A stretch of DNA of 34,851 nucleotides from Comamonadaceae bacterium (GCA_947447615.1 CANFJQ010000017.1:1-34851), one strand, 5' to 3'; numbered from the stretch's first letter, positions 25,738 through 33,900 are shown. Notes: generated by a model from the sequence alone, not told the origin. Made by a program: numbers and translations.

Positions 25738-25765
25738 AAAAAAACCGCCGGGGAGGCCGGCGGTT
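25738..25765 (-). terminator. Attenuator terminator upstream of the DAHP synthase gene
   Basis: On the minus strand AACCGCCGG (25765-25757) and CCGGCGGTT (25751-25743) make a perfect 9-bp stem with loop CCTCC, followed by a T-run (25744-25738). It lies 34 nt after the leader-peptide stop and 42 nt before the synthase ATG, so it would end transcripts before the gene. It could also act as the tldD terminator. Confidence 0.85.
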
Positions 25766-25825
25766 CGGGGAATTCGGTACGCTTTGTAAGTGCTTGCGTT
25801 CAGAACCCTCTCACGCCGGGGGCGT
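25757..25825 (-). promoter_or_regulatory. Competing pause and antiterminator stems of the attenuator
   Basis: ACGCC-CCC-GGCGT (25825-25813) is a hairpin directly after the aromatic codon run. An alternative stem pairs CCGGC (25819-25815) and GGTTC (25807-25803) with GAACC (25766-25762) and GCCGG (25761-25757): 10 bp with a 7-nt bulge. It would consume the 5' arm of the terminator. The exclusive pairings fit classical amino-acid attenuation. Confidence 0.6.
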
Positions 25826-25868
25826 TCGAGAACCAAAAGTAGCTAAAGTAAAAGCGCGAAAAATTCAT
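25800..25868 (-). CDS. Aromatic-rich leader peptide of the DAHP synthase gene
   Basis: This 22-codon ORF begins MNFSR and contains FYFSYFWF at residues 6-13. Nine of 22 residues are aromatic (six Phe, two Tyr, one Trp). A ribosome short of charged tRNA-Phe, Tyr or Trp would stall just before the pause hairpin and let the antiterminator form, so transcription continues into the synthase gene. The ORF has no Shine-Dalgarno sequence. TACATT (25881-25876) lies 7 nt before its ATG, so its mRNA may also start near the ATG. It sits 43 nt downstream of tldD. The codon run together with the terminator makes chance unlikely. Confidence 0.85.
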   Translation of the reverse strand: MNFSRFYFSYFWFSNAPGVRGF

Positions 25869-25875
25869 AGAGGGG

Positions 25876-25881
25876 AATGTA
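25876..25881 (-). promoter_or_regulatory. Candidate -10 of the leader-aroG transcript
   Basis: Minus-strand TACATT lies 7 nt before the leader ATG. No convincing -35 is found 17 bp upstream, where the sequence runs towards the end of tldD. Read-through from tldD is the alternative source of the transcript. Confidence 0.35.
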
Positions 25882-25911
25882 ACACAGCAGGTCTTACACG
25901 GAATTGACGCT

Positions 25912-27372
25912 TTAGGCCGTGCCGCCCACGGTGAGGCCGTCGATGCGCAAAGTCGGTTGGCCCACGCCCACCGGCACGCTTTGCCCGTCTTTGCCGCAGG
26001 TGCCCACGCCGCTGTCCAGCGCCATATCATTGCCGATCAGGCTCACGCGTTTCAAGCAGTCCGGCCCGCTGCCGACCAGGGTCGCACCTTTGACCGGGTA
26101 CAAAATTTTGCCGTTTTCCACCCAGTAGGCTTCGCTGGCGGAGAACACAAATTTGCCCGAAGTAATGTCCACCTGCCCGCCGCCGAAATTAACCGCATAC
26201 AGGCCTTTTTTGATGCTGCGCACAATCTCTTGCGGGTCTTTGTCGCCCCCCAGCATATAGGTGTTGGTCATGCGCGGCATGGGGACATGGGCATAGCTTT
26301 CGCGCCGTCCGTTACCGGTGGGCGCTACGCCCATCAGGCGCGCGTTCATCGCGTCCTGAATGTAGCCTTTGAGGATGCCGTCTTCGATCAGCACATTGCG
26401 CGCGCTGGTATTGCCCTCGTCATCGACGTTGAGCGAACCGCGTCGGTCGGCCATGGTGCCATCGTCCAGCACGGTGACGCCTTTGGCCGCGACGCGCTGG
26501 CCGATGCGACCACTGAAGGCGCTCGAACCCTTGCGGTTGAAGTCGCCTTCCAGGCCGTGGCCGATGGCTTCGTGCAACAAAATGCCCGGCCAACCCGAGC
26601 CGAGCACCACCGTCATTTCACCTGCGGGTGCGGGCCGCGCTTCCAAGTTCGTCAGGGCCGCATGCACCGCCTGGTCCACGTATTTGCTGATTTGCGCATC
26701 GTCAAAATACGCCAGACTAAAACGACCACCACCGCCGGAAGAACCCACCTCGCGCCGGCCTTTTTGCTCGGCAATCACGGTCACCGATAAGCGCACCAAA
26801 GGCCGTACGTCCGCCGCTAAAACGCCGTCGGCACGCGCCACCAGCACCACGTCGTATTCCATCGCCAGACCAGCCATCACTTGCAAAACACGCGGGTCTT
26901 TGGCGCGGGCCATTTTTTCCACGCGCCCGAGCAAAGCCACTTTGGCCGCGCTGTCCATGGTCGCAATCGGGTCTTGGTCTGGGTAGAGCGAGCGGCTGCG
27001 CGCAATCTTGGGTTTGCTCACGCTGATACGGCGCTGGCTGGCTGCTTTTGAAATCGTGCGCACCGTGCGCGCCGCATCGAGCAGCGCGGCTTCAGAAATG
27101 TCGTCGGAATAGGCAAAGGCGGTTTTCTCGCCACTGACCGCGCGCACGCCCACGCCCTGGTCGATGCTGAAAGAGCCGGTCTTGACAATGCCTTCCTCCA
27201 AGCTCCAGCCCTCGGAGCGGGTGTACTGAAAATACAGATCCGCTTCGTCCACCTTGTGCGCCTTGATCTCGGCCAATGCGCGGCTGAGGTGGCTTTCGTC
27301 CAGGCCAAAGGGTGTGAGCAAGAGGGATTTGGCCGTGGCCAGGCGTTCGAGGGTGGGTTCGCGAGAGATCAT
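25912..27372 (-). CDS. tldD: Metalloprotease TldD
   Basis: This 486-residue zinc protease subunit acts with TldE/PmbA to degrade unfolded peptides and process microcin or CcdA-type substrates in E. coli. The zinc motif is H267-E-A-I-G-H272 in LLHEAIGHGLEGDFNRKGSSAFSG, the feature that separates TldD from PmbA. GTCGKDGQSVPVGVGQPTLRI near the C-terminus is the usual family tail. Length is close to E. coli TldD (481). PmbA is not in the window. The start at 27372 has no Shine-Dalgarno sequence but has TAGAAT 6 nt upstream. Transcription continues towards the aromatic leader. Confidence 0.96.
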   Translation of the reverse strand: MISREPTLERLATAKSLLLTPFGLDESHLSRALAEIKAHKVDEADLYFQYTRSEGWSLEEGIVKTGSFSIDQGVGVRAVSGEKTAFAYSDDISEAALLDAARTVRTISKAASQRRISVSKPKIARSRSLYPDQDPIATMDSAAKVALLGRVEKMARAKDPRVLQVMAGLAMEYDVVLVARADGVLAADVRPLVRLSVTVIAEQKGRREVGSSGGGGRFSLAYFDDAQISKYVDQAVHAALTNLEARPAPAGEMTVVLGSGWPGILLHEAIGHGLEGDFNRKGSSAFSGRIGQRVAAKGVTVLDDGTMADRRGSLNVDDEGNTSARNVLIEDGILKGYIQDAMNARLMGVAPTGNGRRESYAHVPMPRMTNTYMLGGDKDPQEIVRSIKKGLYAVNFGGGQVDITSGKFVFSASEAYWVENGKILYPVKGATLVGSGPDCLKRVSLIGNDMALDSGVGTCGKDGQSVPVGVGQPTLRIDGLTVGGTA

Positions 27373-27378
27373 CGTGCC

Positions 27379-27384
27379 ATTCTA
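27379..27384 (-). promoter_or_regulatory. -10-like TAGAAT placed 6 nt before tldD (leaderless start)
   Basis: Minus-strand TAGAAT (27384-27379) is followed by GGCACG and the ATG at 27372. There is no Shine-Dalgarno sequence and the 75-bp gap to rodA shows no strong -35. Confidence 0.5.
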
Positions 27385-27447
27385 GGCCGGGGCCCATGGC
27401 CTTGCCCGAGGGGGGACAAGGCTGGCTCGCATGAGAAAGCAGCCGTT

Positions 27448-28602
27448 TTAGGACTGCACCAATCGCCGTGCATTGGCGATCGACATCAAGATGCCGCAGG
27501 CAAAGCCCAGGGTCACCATGGCCGTGCCGCCGTAGCTAATAAAAGGCAGGGGCACGCCCACCACCGGCAAGATACCGCTGACCATGGCCATGTTCACAAA
27601 AGCGTAGGTGAAAAAAATCATGGCCACGCTACCGGCCAACAGGCGCGAAAACAAGGTTGGCGCCTCCAGCGCAATCGCCAAGCCGCGCAAGATCAGGGCA
27701 ACAAACCCGGCCATCAAAAACAAATTGCCAAATAGCCCGAACTCTTCCGAAAAAGCGGCAAAGATGAAATCGGTCGTGCGCTCCGGAATAAATTCCAGAT
27801 GGGTTTGTGTGCCCTGCATAAAGCCAGTACCCCAAAAGCCTCCGGCCCCGATACCGATCATGCCCTGGATGATGTGAAAACCCTTGCCCAGCGGATCGCG
27901 CGTCGGGTCTAGCAAAGTGCAGATGCGTTGTTGTTGGTAGTCGTGCAAGACCGGCCAGCGCATACCGTCTGCGCAAAGCACCGGTTCAAAACCGATCAGC
28001 AGCACCACACCCACCAGGCCCAGTACCACCGGTGGCGCAATCCATTTCCAACTTACGCCGGCGAAAAAAATCACCGACAGACCAGCTAGTAGCACCAGCA
28101 TGGCGGTACCCAAATCGGGCTGGCGGATGATGAGTCCCACTGGCACCGCCAGCAGCACCGCGGCCACCGCAAAGTCCAGCGGACGCAGCTGGCCTTCACG
28201 CTTTTGGAACCACCAAGCCAGCATCAAGGGCATGGCAATTTTCAAAATCTCACTGGGCTGGATCACCACGCCGATATTGAGCCAGCGGCGCGCCCCTTTT
28301 TTGGTCACGCCGAAAATCGCTACCGCGATTAGCAGCGCCACCCCCAGTGTGTACAGCGGCACCGCCAGCGTCATCAAGCGCTGCGGTGGAATTTGCGCGG
28401 CGACAAACATCACGGCGGCAGCAATCAGCATATTGCGCGCATGGTCAGAAAAGCGGCTGCCAAAGTCATAGCCCGAGGAATACATCACCAGCATCCCGGC
28501 GCAGGCCAAGCAAAAAACAATAAAAGCCAATGGCCCGTCCAGCCCGGCCCACAGGGGCATCATGCGATTGCGCAGCGGTACTTTGCCAAAGGAAGTGGAC
28601 AT
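27448..28602 (-). CDS. rodA: Rod-shape-determining peptidoglycan polymerase RodA
   Basis: This 384-residue SEDS-family inner-membrane glycosyltransferase works with PBP2 to elongate the lateral wall. About ten transmembrane segments are visible. Conserved blocks are KGARRWLNIGVVIQPSEILK, RQPDLGTAM, the large periplasmic loop with HIIQGMIGIGAGGFWGTGF, EERTTDF-like PERTTDFIFAAFSEEFGL, and LPFISYGGTAMVT near the end. I chose the ATG at 28602 by homology (MSTSFGKVPLRNRMMPLWAGLD). It has no Shine-Dalgarno sequence but has GATAAT 6 nt upstream. The usual partner mrdA is not next to it in this window, although it may lie elsewhere. It diverges from the RNase gene across only 49 bp. Confidence 0.96.
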   Translation of the reverse strand: MSTSFGKVPLRNRMMPLWAGLDGPLAFIVFCLACAGMLVMYSSGYDFGSRFSDHARNMLIAAAVMFVAAQIPPQRLMTLAVPLYTLGVALLIAVAIFGVTKKGARRWLNIGVVIQPSEILKIAMPLMLAWWFQKREGQLRPLDFAVAAVLLAVPVGLIIRQPDLGTAMLVLLAGLSVIFFAGVSWKWIAPPVVLGLVGVVLLIGFEPVLCADGMRWPVLHDYQQQRICTLLDPTRDPLGKGFHIIQGMIGIGAGGFWGTGFMQGTQTHLEFIPERTTDFIFAAFSEEFGLFGNLFLMAGFVALILRGLAIALEAPTLFSRLLAGSVAMIFFTYAFVNMAMVSGILPVVGVPLPFISYGGTAMVTLGFACGILMSIANARRLVQS

Positions 28603-28608
28603 CGCCCG

Positions 28609-28614
28609 ATTATC
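28609..28614 (-). promoter_or_regulatory. -10-like GATAAT placed 6 nt before rodA (leaderless start)
   Basis: Minus-strand GATAAT (28614-28609) is followed by CGGGCG and the ATG. The opposite -10 of the RNase gene lies only 25 bp away, so polymerase sites on the two strands overlap. Confidence 0.5.
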
Positions 28615-28639
28615 GCGCCGCCCCCGTAAGGCGCCATGG

Positions 28640-28645
28640 GACAAT
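28640..28645 (+). promoter_or_regulatory. -10-like GACAAT placed 6 nt before the RNase gene (leaderless start)
   Basis: GACAAT is followed by CCGACC and the ATG at 28652, and preceded by TGG, an extended -10 arrangement. No Shine-Dalgarno sequence is seen. Confidence 0.5.
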
Positions 28646-28651
28646 CCGACC

Positions 28652-30721
28652 ATGTACCTGATGTTTGATGAAGCCGGAAAATTCATGGCCGCAAGGCTCT
28701 TGTCCGAAACCGATGCCTCGGCGCAAGTGGAGCTCGATAGTGGCAAGCGCCTCAAAGTCAAGACCGCTAACGTGATGCTGCGTTTTGACAAACCCACGCC
28801 CGCGCAATTTATGGAGCAAGCGCAGGCGCTAAGCCAATCGGTGGATTTGGAAATGGCCTGGGAATTTGCACCGGAGGGCGATTTCGGTTTTGCTGATCTG
28901 GCGCGCGACTACTTCAGCGACAAAGCTAGCGTGCTGGAGCAAGCAGGCATGCTGATGCGCTTGTTCGAAGCGCCGCATTATTTCCGCCGTGCGGGCAAAG
29001 GCATGTTCCGCAAAGCGCCGGCCGACATCGTGGCCCAAGCGCTGGCAGCGATAGAAAAAAAGCGCCTGCAAACCGAGTTGATCGCGCAATGGGCGCGCGA
29101 ACTAGTCCAAGGCCATTGCCCCGCGCCGGTGCGCGCGCAGCTTTACAAAATATTGTTTAAGCCGGATAAAAACGCGCCCGAATACAAAGCCGTGGTGCAA
29201 GCCTCGCGCGACAGCCACACCGCGCCTTTGGATTTGCTGCTCCAAAGCGGCGCCATCGATTCGCCTTTCCAATTCCACTGGAAGCGCTTTTTGCTGGAAA
29301 ACTTTCCCCAGGGCACGGCATTTCCGGCCTTGGACGCGGTCGCGCCTGCTGCGGACTTGCCGCTGGCACCCGTAGCGGCGTTTTCGATTGATGACTCTGC
29401 CACCACCGAAATCGACGATGCCTTATCGGTGCAAGGCCTGGGTAGTGGCACCGTCACCATCGGCGTGCATATCGCTGCGCCAGGGCTGGCCATTGCACCC
29501 GATAGCGCGATCGACCGTCTGGGCCGCCAGCGCTTGTCCACCGTCTATATGCCGGGCTACAAGCTGACCATGCTGCCCGATGCGCTAGTGCAGGTCTATA
29601 CCTTGCAGCAAGGCCGCAATTGCCCCGCACTCTCGCTCTATGTCACCCTAGACGAGCAGACCCTGGAAATACACAGTAGCGAAACCCGCATCGAAAGCGT
29701 GCCCATCAGCCACAACCTGCGTCATGACCAGCTCGACAGCCTGGTCACCGAAGACTGGCTGCAAGCCGCGCAAGCTCCCGCGCCTTTAAGCAGCAACGAA
29801 CAGGCCGCAGCAGCCACGGCATTGCATACCCAACTTGCGTTTTTGCACCGCTTTGCCTGTGCCCACAAAGCCCGGCGCGAAATCGTGCGTGGCAAGCCCG
29901 AAAGCTTTAACCGGCCGGATTACAACTTCCGGCTCACTAACTTAGAGGCTGGCGAACCGGCGGGGGATGAAACTGTGCAGATCAGCGTACGCCAGCGGGG
30001 CGCGCCCTTGGACTTGATCGTGGCCGAGGCCATGATTTTGGCCAACAGCACCTGGGGGCAGTGGCTGGCCAGCCTGGGCGTGCCCGCGATTTACCGTAGC
30101 CAGGCCTCGATGGCGCCGGGCGTCAAAGTGCGCATGGGCACCAGGGCGCTGCCGCATGCCGGTATCGGCGTGCCCAGCTATGCCTGGAGCACCTCACCGC
30201 TGCGCCGCTATACCGATTTGGTGAACCAATGGCAAATCATCGCTTGCGTGCGCCATGGCAGCACCGCCGCGCTGGCCGCGCCCTTCAAGCCCAAAGACGC
30301 CCAACTGTTTTCCATCATTTCCGCCTTTGAAGCCACCTACGCCACCTACAACAGCTACCAGTCGGCCATGGAGCGTTTTTGGACTTTGCAATACCTGCGC
30401 CAAAACGACACCACCGAGCTGGTCGCCACGGTCATTAAAGACGGCCTGGCCCGCGCTGATGACTTGCCCTTGGTGATGGCGATTGCCGCAGGCCCCGGGC
30501 TGCCGCGCGGCGCCCAAGTGCGGCTGCGCCTGGGCGCGGTGGACCTGATGACCTTGGATGTGTCGGCGACGGTGCTCGAACGCCTGGACAGCCCAGAGCA
30601 AGCCGAAGGCGATGGCGCTGAGGATCCATCCGCCGCAGCGGGCGAGGGCGAGGACGAAGAAGACCTGGTCGGCGCGATTACCATTGCCGTCGATGTTTTG
30701 GACCCCCCGGACCCCGCCTGA
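28652..30721 (+). CDS. rnb: RNase II/RNB-family 3'-5' exoribonuclease
   Basis: This 689-residue exoribonuclease has an N-terminal region of about 230 residues, the RNB catalytic domain from about 240 and a short acidic tail (EDPSAAAGEGEDEEDLVG). The active-site loop is D247-D-S-A-T-T-E253-I-D255-D256-A. By alignment with E. coli RNase II (D201, D207, D209, D210), residue 253 is Glu in place of D207. I recall this Glu in related Burkholderiales enzymes, so it may be a subfamily trait. SWSTSPLRRYTDLVNQWQI-type sequence (YAWSTSPLRRYTDLVNQ) is the conserved substrate-binding block. I chose the ATG at 28652. Thirteen bases separate it from the TonB-like gene. Confidence 0.9.
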   Translation: MYLMFDEAGKFMAARLLSETDASAQVELDSGKRLKVKTANVMLRFDKPTPAQFMEQAQALSQSVDLEMAWEFAPEGDFGFADLARDYFSDKASVLEQAGMLMRLFEAPHYFRRAGKGMFRKAPADIVAQALAAIEKKRLQTELIAQWARELVQGHCPAPVRAQLYKILFKPDKNAPEYKAVVQASRDSHTAPLDLLLQSGAIDSPFQFHWKRFLLENFPQGTAFPALDAVAPAADLPLAPVAAFSIDDSATTEIDDALSVQGLGSGTVTIGVHIAAPGLAIAPDSAIDRLGRQRLSTVYMPGYKLTMLPDALVQVYTLQQGRNCPALSLYVTLDEQTLEIHSSETRIESVPISHNLRHDQLDSLVTEDWLQAAQAPAPLSSNEQAAAATALHTQLAFLHRFACAHKARREIVRGKPESFNRPDYNFRLTNLEAGEPAGDETVQISVRQRGAPLDLIVAEAMILANSTWGQWLASLGVPAIYRSQASMAPGVKVRMGTRALPHAGIGVPSYAWSTSPLRRYTDLVNQWQIIACVRHGSTAALAAPFKPKDAQLFSIISAFEATYATYNSYQSAMERFWTLQYLRQNDTTELVATVIKDGLARADDLPLVMAIAAGPGLPRGAQVRLRLGAVDLMTLDVSATVLERLDSPEQAEGDGAEDPSAAAGEGEDEEDLVGAITIAVDVLDPPDPA

Positions 30722-30734
30722 CACTGTGCACGCC

Positions 30735-31634
30735 ATGGCGCTACCCCCTGTGTCACCCCCCGCGTCACGCTGGTGGAACTGGAGGCAATGGAGCCTCTTG
30801 CAGCGCGCCTTGCTGGTGTCGGTGCTGCTGCATGCCATGGTCTTGACGCTGCGCTTTGCCAGCCCGCAAACCTGGGAGCGCCTGACCGACGACAGCCCGC
30901 TGGAAATCACCCTGGTCAACGCGGCTGCCAGTGGCAAGCCGGACAAGGCGCAGGCCTTGGCCCAGGTGTCTTTGGCCGGTGGCGGTGCGGCTGCCAAAGG
31001 CATGGCGACCAGCCCGGTGGCGGCTGCGGCCCAAGCCCAAAGCGGCGAGACGCAGGAGCGCAATGCCAAAGACGAACAGCAACAAATGCTGGCGCAACAA
31101 AACCTGCTGTTGCAACGCGTGAAAGCGCAAATTTTGGCGATCAGCCAAAACTCCCAAAACGCGGATATGACCTTGGACGAAAAAATCCAGCAAGAGCAAA
31201 AACGCCTGGAGCTGAGCAATATGCTGGCCAAAATCGAAGAGCGCATCCAGGCGGAGAACGCGCGTCCGCGCAAAGCCTATGTCAGCCCGGCGGTGCGCGA
31301 AGTGGTGTACGCGCAGTACTACGACAGCATGCGCCGCAAAATTGAAGCGCGCGGCACCAGCCATTTCCCCGAGCGCCATGGCGAAAAAATGTATGGCGCC
31401 CTGACCATGATGGTGACGGTCAATTTCACCGGCCAGGTGCTCGATGCCGAAGTTATCAAAGGCTCGGGCAACCCGGCGCTGGACCGGCATGCGCAAGAGG
31501 TCGCGCGCAGTGCCGGGCCGTTTGGCGCCTTCACGCCGGAGATGCGCAAATCGTTGGACCAATTGGTGGTGGTGGCGCGCTTTTCCTTCACCCGCGACGA
31601 AGCCTTGCGTACCGAGGCCTTGGGGGCGCCGTGA
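30735..31634 (+). CDS. TonB-like energy transducer (C-terminal TonB domain)
   Basis: This 299-residue protein has an N-terminal transmembrane helix (LLQRALLVSVLLHAMVLTL, about 20-38), then an Ala/Gly-rich and Gln/Lys-rich periplasmic linker with a coiled-coil look (about 100-170: QQQMLAQQNLLLQRVKAQI). A TonB C-terminal domain follows at about 205-290 (YGALTMMVTVNFTGQVLDAEVIKGSG). TonB proteins pass proton-motive energy from ExbBD to outer-membrane receptors, but no exbB or exbD is nearby and the TonB-box partner is unknown. The start is ATG 30735, or the in-frame GTG at 30726. It follows the RNase gene by 13 nt and its stop overlaps the mtgA start. Confidence 0.82.
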   Translation: MALPPVSPPASRWWNWRQWSLLQRALLVSVLLHAMVLTLRFASPQTWERLTDDSPLEITLVNAAASGKPDKAQALAQVSLAGGGAAAKGMATSPVAAAAQAQSGETQERNAKDEQQQMLAQQNLLLQRVKAQILAISQNSQNADMTLDEKIQQEQKRLELSNMLAKIEERIQAENARPRKAYVSPAVREVVYAQYYDSMRRKIEARGTSHFPERHGEKMYGALTMMVTVNFTGQVLDAEVIKGSGNPALDRHAQEVARSAGPFGAFTPEMRKSLDQLVVVARFSFTRDEALRTEALGAP

Positions 31635-32383
31635 GGGTCGTGTTGCGCTTGGTGGGTTTGCTGTGCCTGGCGGCGTTGGGCTTGCAACTGTATTTCGCGC
31701 TGCGTATTGCGGCCATGGCCTGGGTCGATCCGCAGTCCACCAGTTTTGAGCGCTCCCAAGTCTGGCGGCAGCTGCAGGAGCAAGACAGCGTGCGCTGGAC
31801 TCAAACTTGGCGTGACGATGCACAACTGGGCCAGTCGCTCAAGCGCGCCGTTATTGCTTCCGAAGACGACAGCTTTGCCAGCCACGAGGGCATCGACTGG
31901 GCCGCTTTAGAGAAAGCCTGGTCTAAAAACAGCAAGGCAGAAGAGCGCGCGGCCCAAGTTGCGGCCAAAGCGAAAAATGGCCGCGAGGCACGCCCGGCCA
32001 AAGTCGTGGGTGGCTCCACTATCAGCCAGCAGCTGGCGAAAAATTTGTTTCTGTCCGGTGAACGCACTCTGGTGCGTAAAGCCCAGGAAATGGTCATCAC
32101 GCTGCTCATGGAAAAACTGCTGAGCAAGCAACGTATTTTGGAAATCTACCTCAATAGCGTGGAGTGGGGCGACGGCGTGTTTGGGGCCGAAGCGGCTGCG
32201 CGCCACTATTTCCGCAAGTCCGCCGCGCAACTGAGCCCCTGGGAAGCGGCGCGCCTGGCGGTCATGTTGCCCAGGCCACGTTATTTTGAAAAACTGCCCA
32301 ATTCAGACTACCTGAGTGCGCGTGCCAGCGTCATCGTCACCCGTATGCCCGATGCGCGCTTACCTGGCGCCAGCGCGCCATGA
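31631..32383 (+). CDS. mtgA: Monofunctional biosynthetic peptidoglycan transglycosylase
   Basis: This 250-residue GT51 enzyme polymerises lipid II without a transpeptidase domain. It has an N-terminal anchor ([24 protein letters not shown]) and the GT51 motifs [15 protein letters not shown] (catalytic E78), [31 protein letters not shown] and [14 protein letters not shown]. Between the first two motifs lies an Ala/Lys-rich insertion (about 91-122) that looks longer than in typical MtgA. The start is GTG at 31631, overlapping the TonB-like stop in GTGA. The end overlaps ruvC by 4 nt. Confidence 0.95.
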   Translation: MRVVLRLVGLLCLAALGLQLYFALRIAAMAWVDPQSTSFERSQVWRQLQEQDSVRWTQTWRDDAQLGQSLKRAVIASEDDSFASHEGIDWAALEKAWSKNSKAEERAAQVAAKAKNGREARPAKVVGGSTISQQLAKNLFLSGERTLVRKAQEMVITLLMEKLLSKQRILEIYLNSVEWGDGVFGAEAAARHYFRKSAAQLSPWEAARLAVMLPRPRYFEKLPNSDYLSARASVIVTRMPDARLPGASAP

Positions 32384-32922
32384 GGATTCTGGGCGTCGAT
32401 CCCGGCCTGCGCACCACTGGCTTTGGCGTGCTGGACCAGCAAGGCAGCGCGCTGCGCTATGTGGCCAGCGGCACCATCAGCACCCAGGGTCTGGCCAGCC
32501 AGGCTTTGCCCGATCGCATCCACGCCTTGTTCGACGGTTTGGCCGAAGTCGTGCAACGCTACCAGCCTGATAGTGCCGCTATAGAAATCGTGTTTGTGAA
32601 TGTCAATCCGCAATCCACGTTGCTACTGGGCCAAGCGCGCGGCGCTTTGATCAGCGCTTTGGTGCACGCTCAATTGCCGGTGGCCGAATACACCGCATTG
32701 CAAATGAAGCAAGCCGTCGCAGGCTATGGCCGCGCCGACAAAATGCAAATCCGCGAGATGGTGCGCCGCTTGCTAGACCTGCCCGGTCTGCCCGGCCCGG
32801 ATGCGGCAGATGCTTTGGGTTTGGCCATTACCCATGCGCACGCCGGAGCGGCCATGGCGCGTATTGCCAAAGCGCAAGGCATTGGAGCGGGGGCCGGTTA
32901 CAAAGCGGGGCGCAGTCACTAA
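32380..32922 (+). CDS. ruvC: Crossover junction endodeoxyribonuclease RuvC
   Basis: This 180-residue Holliday-junction resolvase carries the four catalytic acids: D7 ([14 protein letters not shown]), E69 (AIEIVFV), D141 and D144 ([15 protein letters not shown]). Length and motifs match E. coli RuvC. Its ATG overlaps the mtgA stop (ATGA), so it is translated from the rnb-tonB-mtgA-ruvC mRNA. ruvA and ruvB are not next to it: the next gene is lpxC on the other strand, 27 nt away, with no clear terminator between them. Confidence 0.97.
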   Translation: MRILGVDPGLRTTGFGVLDQQGSALRYVASGTISTQGLASQALPDRIHALFDGLAEVVQRYQPDSAAIEIVFVNVNPQSTLLLGQARGALISALVHAQLPVAEYTALQMKQAVAGYGRADKMQIREMVRRLLDLPGLPGPDAADALGLAITHAHAGAAMARIAKAQGIGAGAGYKAGRSH

Positions 32923-32949
32923 AAGCTGCGGCGGCGCGGTAGGGCGCAA

Positions 32950-33873
32950 TTACCAGGCCGGCGCTAATTGCGCAAAGCCTTTGGGGGCGCTGCGTGCGTC
33001 GTCAAAAGTGACTACTTCCCAATCCTGGGGCTGCGCTTGCAATTGGCGCAGCAATTGGTTGTTGAGCGCATGGCCAGAGCGGTGGGCGCGGTAATGGGCG
33101 AGCAGGGGCATGCCGAGCAAATACAAATCGCCCATGGCGTCCAAAATTTTGTGCTTCACAAATTCGTCGTCATAGCGCAGACCATCGGAATTGAGCACTT
33201 TGTAGTCGTCCATCACGATGGCATTGTCCAGACCGCCACCCAGGGCCAAGCCGTTTTGGCGCATCATTTCCACGTCTTTGGTAAAGCCAAAGGTGCGGGC
33301 GCGTGCAATATCGCGCGCATACGAGCCCTGGCTCAAGTCAAAGTCCACGCTTTGCCCGGTGGAGTCCACCGCCGGGTGCGCAAAGTCGATGGCAAAACTG
33401 AGCTTAAAGCCGTGGTAGGGCTCCAAGGTCGCCCATTTCAGATCGGCGCCCTGACCGTGTTGCACCGAGATCGGCGCTTTGACGCGAATAAAGCGGCGCG
33501 CCGCGTTTTGCATTTCGATACCGGCGCTTTGCAGCAGAAAAACAAAAGACGCGGCCGAGCCGTCCAGGATGGGCACTTCCTCGGCATTGATATCGACGTA
33601 CATATTGTCCACGCCCAAGCCCGCACAAGCGGACATGAGGTGCTCCACGGTGTGCACTTTGGCGTCGCCGTGGGACAAGGTGGACGCCAGCCGGGTGTCG
33701 GTAACCGCCTGCGGGGATACCGCAATATCGACTGGGTGGGGAAGATCGACCCGCCGAAACACAATGCCGGTGCCCGGCGTTGCGGGTCGCAAAGTGATCT
33801 CCACCCGCTGGCCGCTATGCAAGCCTACGCCAACGGCGCGGGTGAGGGATTTCAGGGTTCTTTGTTGTAGCAC
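32950..33873 (-). CDS. lpxC: UDP-3-O-acyl-N-acetylglucosamine deacetylase
   Basis: This 307-residue zinc deacetylase makes the committed step of lipid A synthesis. Starting from the GTG at 33873 the protein reads [21 protein letters not shown], the normal LpxC N-terminus. Zinc ligands include H78 (TVEHLMSAC) and the H/D pair in [15 protein letters not shown]. The general acid His is in [10 protein letters not shown]. The GTG has no Shine-Dalgarno sequence but TACAAT lies exactly 6 nt upstream, suggesting its own leaderless transcript. An in-frame ATG at 33900 is an alternative. It follows ftsZ as in the usual division-cluster end, separated by a hairpin. Confidence 0.97.
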   Translation of the reverse strand: MLQQRTLKSLTRAVGVGLHSGQRVEITLRPATPGTGIVFRRVDLPHPVDIAVSPQAVTDTRLASTLSHGDAKVHTVEHLMSACAGLGVDNMYVDINAEEVPILDGSAASFVFLLQSAGIEMQNAARRFIRVKAPISVQHGQGADLKWATLEPYHGFKLSFAIDFAHPAVDSTGQSVDFDLSQGSYARDIARARTFGFTKDVEMMRQNGLALGGGLDNAIVMDDYKVLNSDGLRYDDEFVKHKILDAMGDLYLLGMPLLAHYRAHRSGHALNNQLLRQLQAQPQDWEVVTFDDARSAPKGFAQLAPAW

Positions 33874-33879
33874 CGGGGG

Positions 33880-33885
33880 ATTGTA
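33880..33885 (-). promoter_or_regulatory. -10-like TACAAT placed 6 nt before lpxC (leaderless start)
   Basis: Minus-strand TACAAT (33885-33880) is followed by CCCCCG and the GTG at 33873. No Shine-Dalgarno sequence is present. It supports the GTG start that homology also demands. Confidence 0.5.
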
Positions 33886-33900
33886 AAAGCCGGTCGGCAT

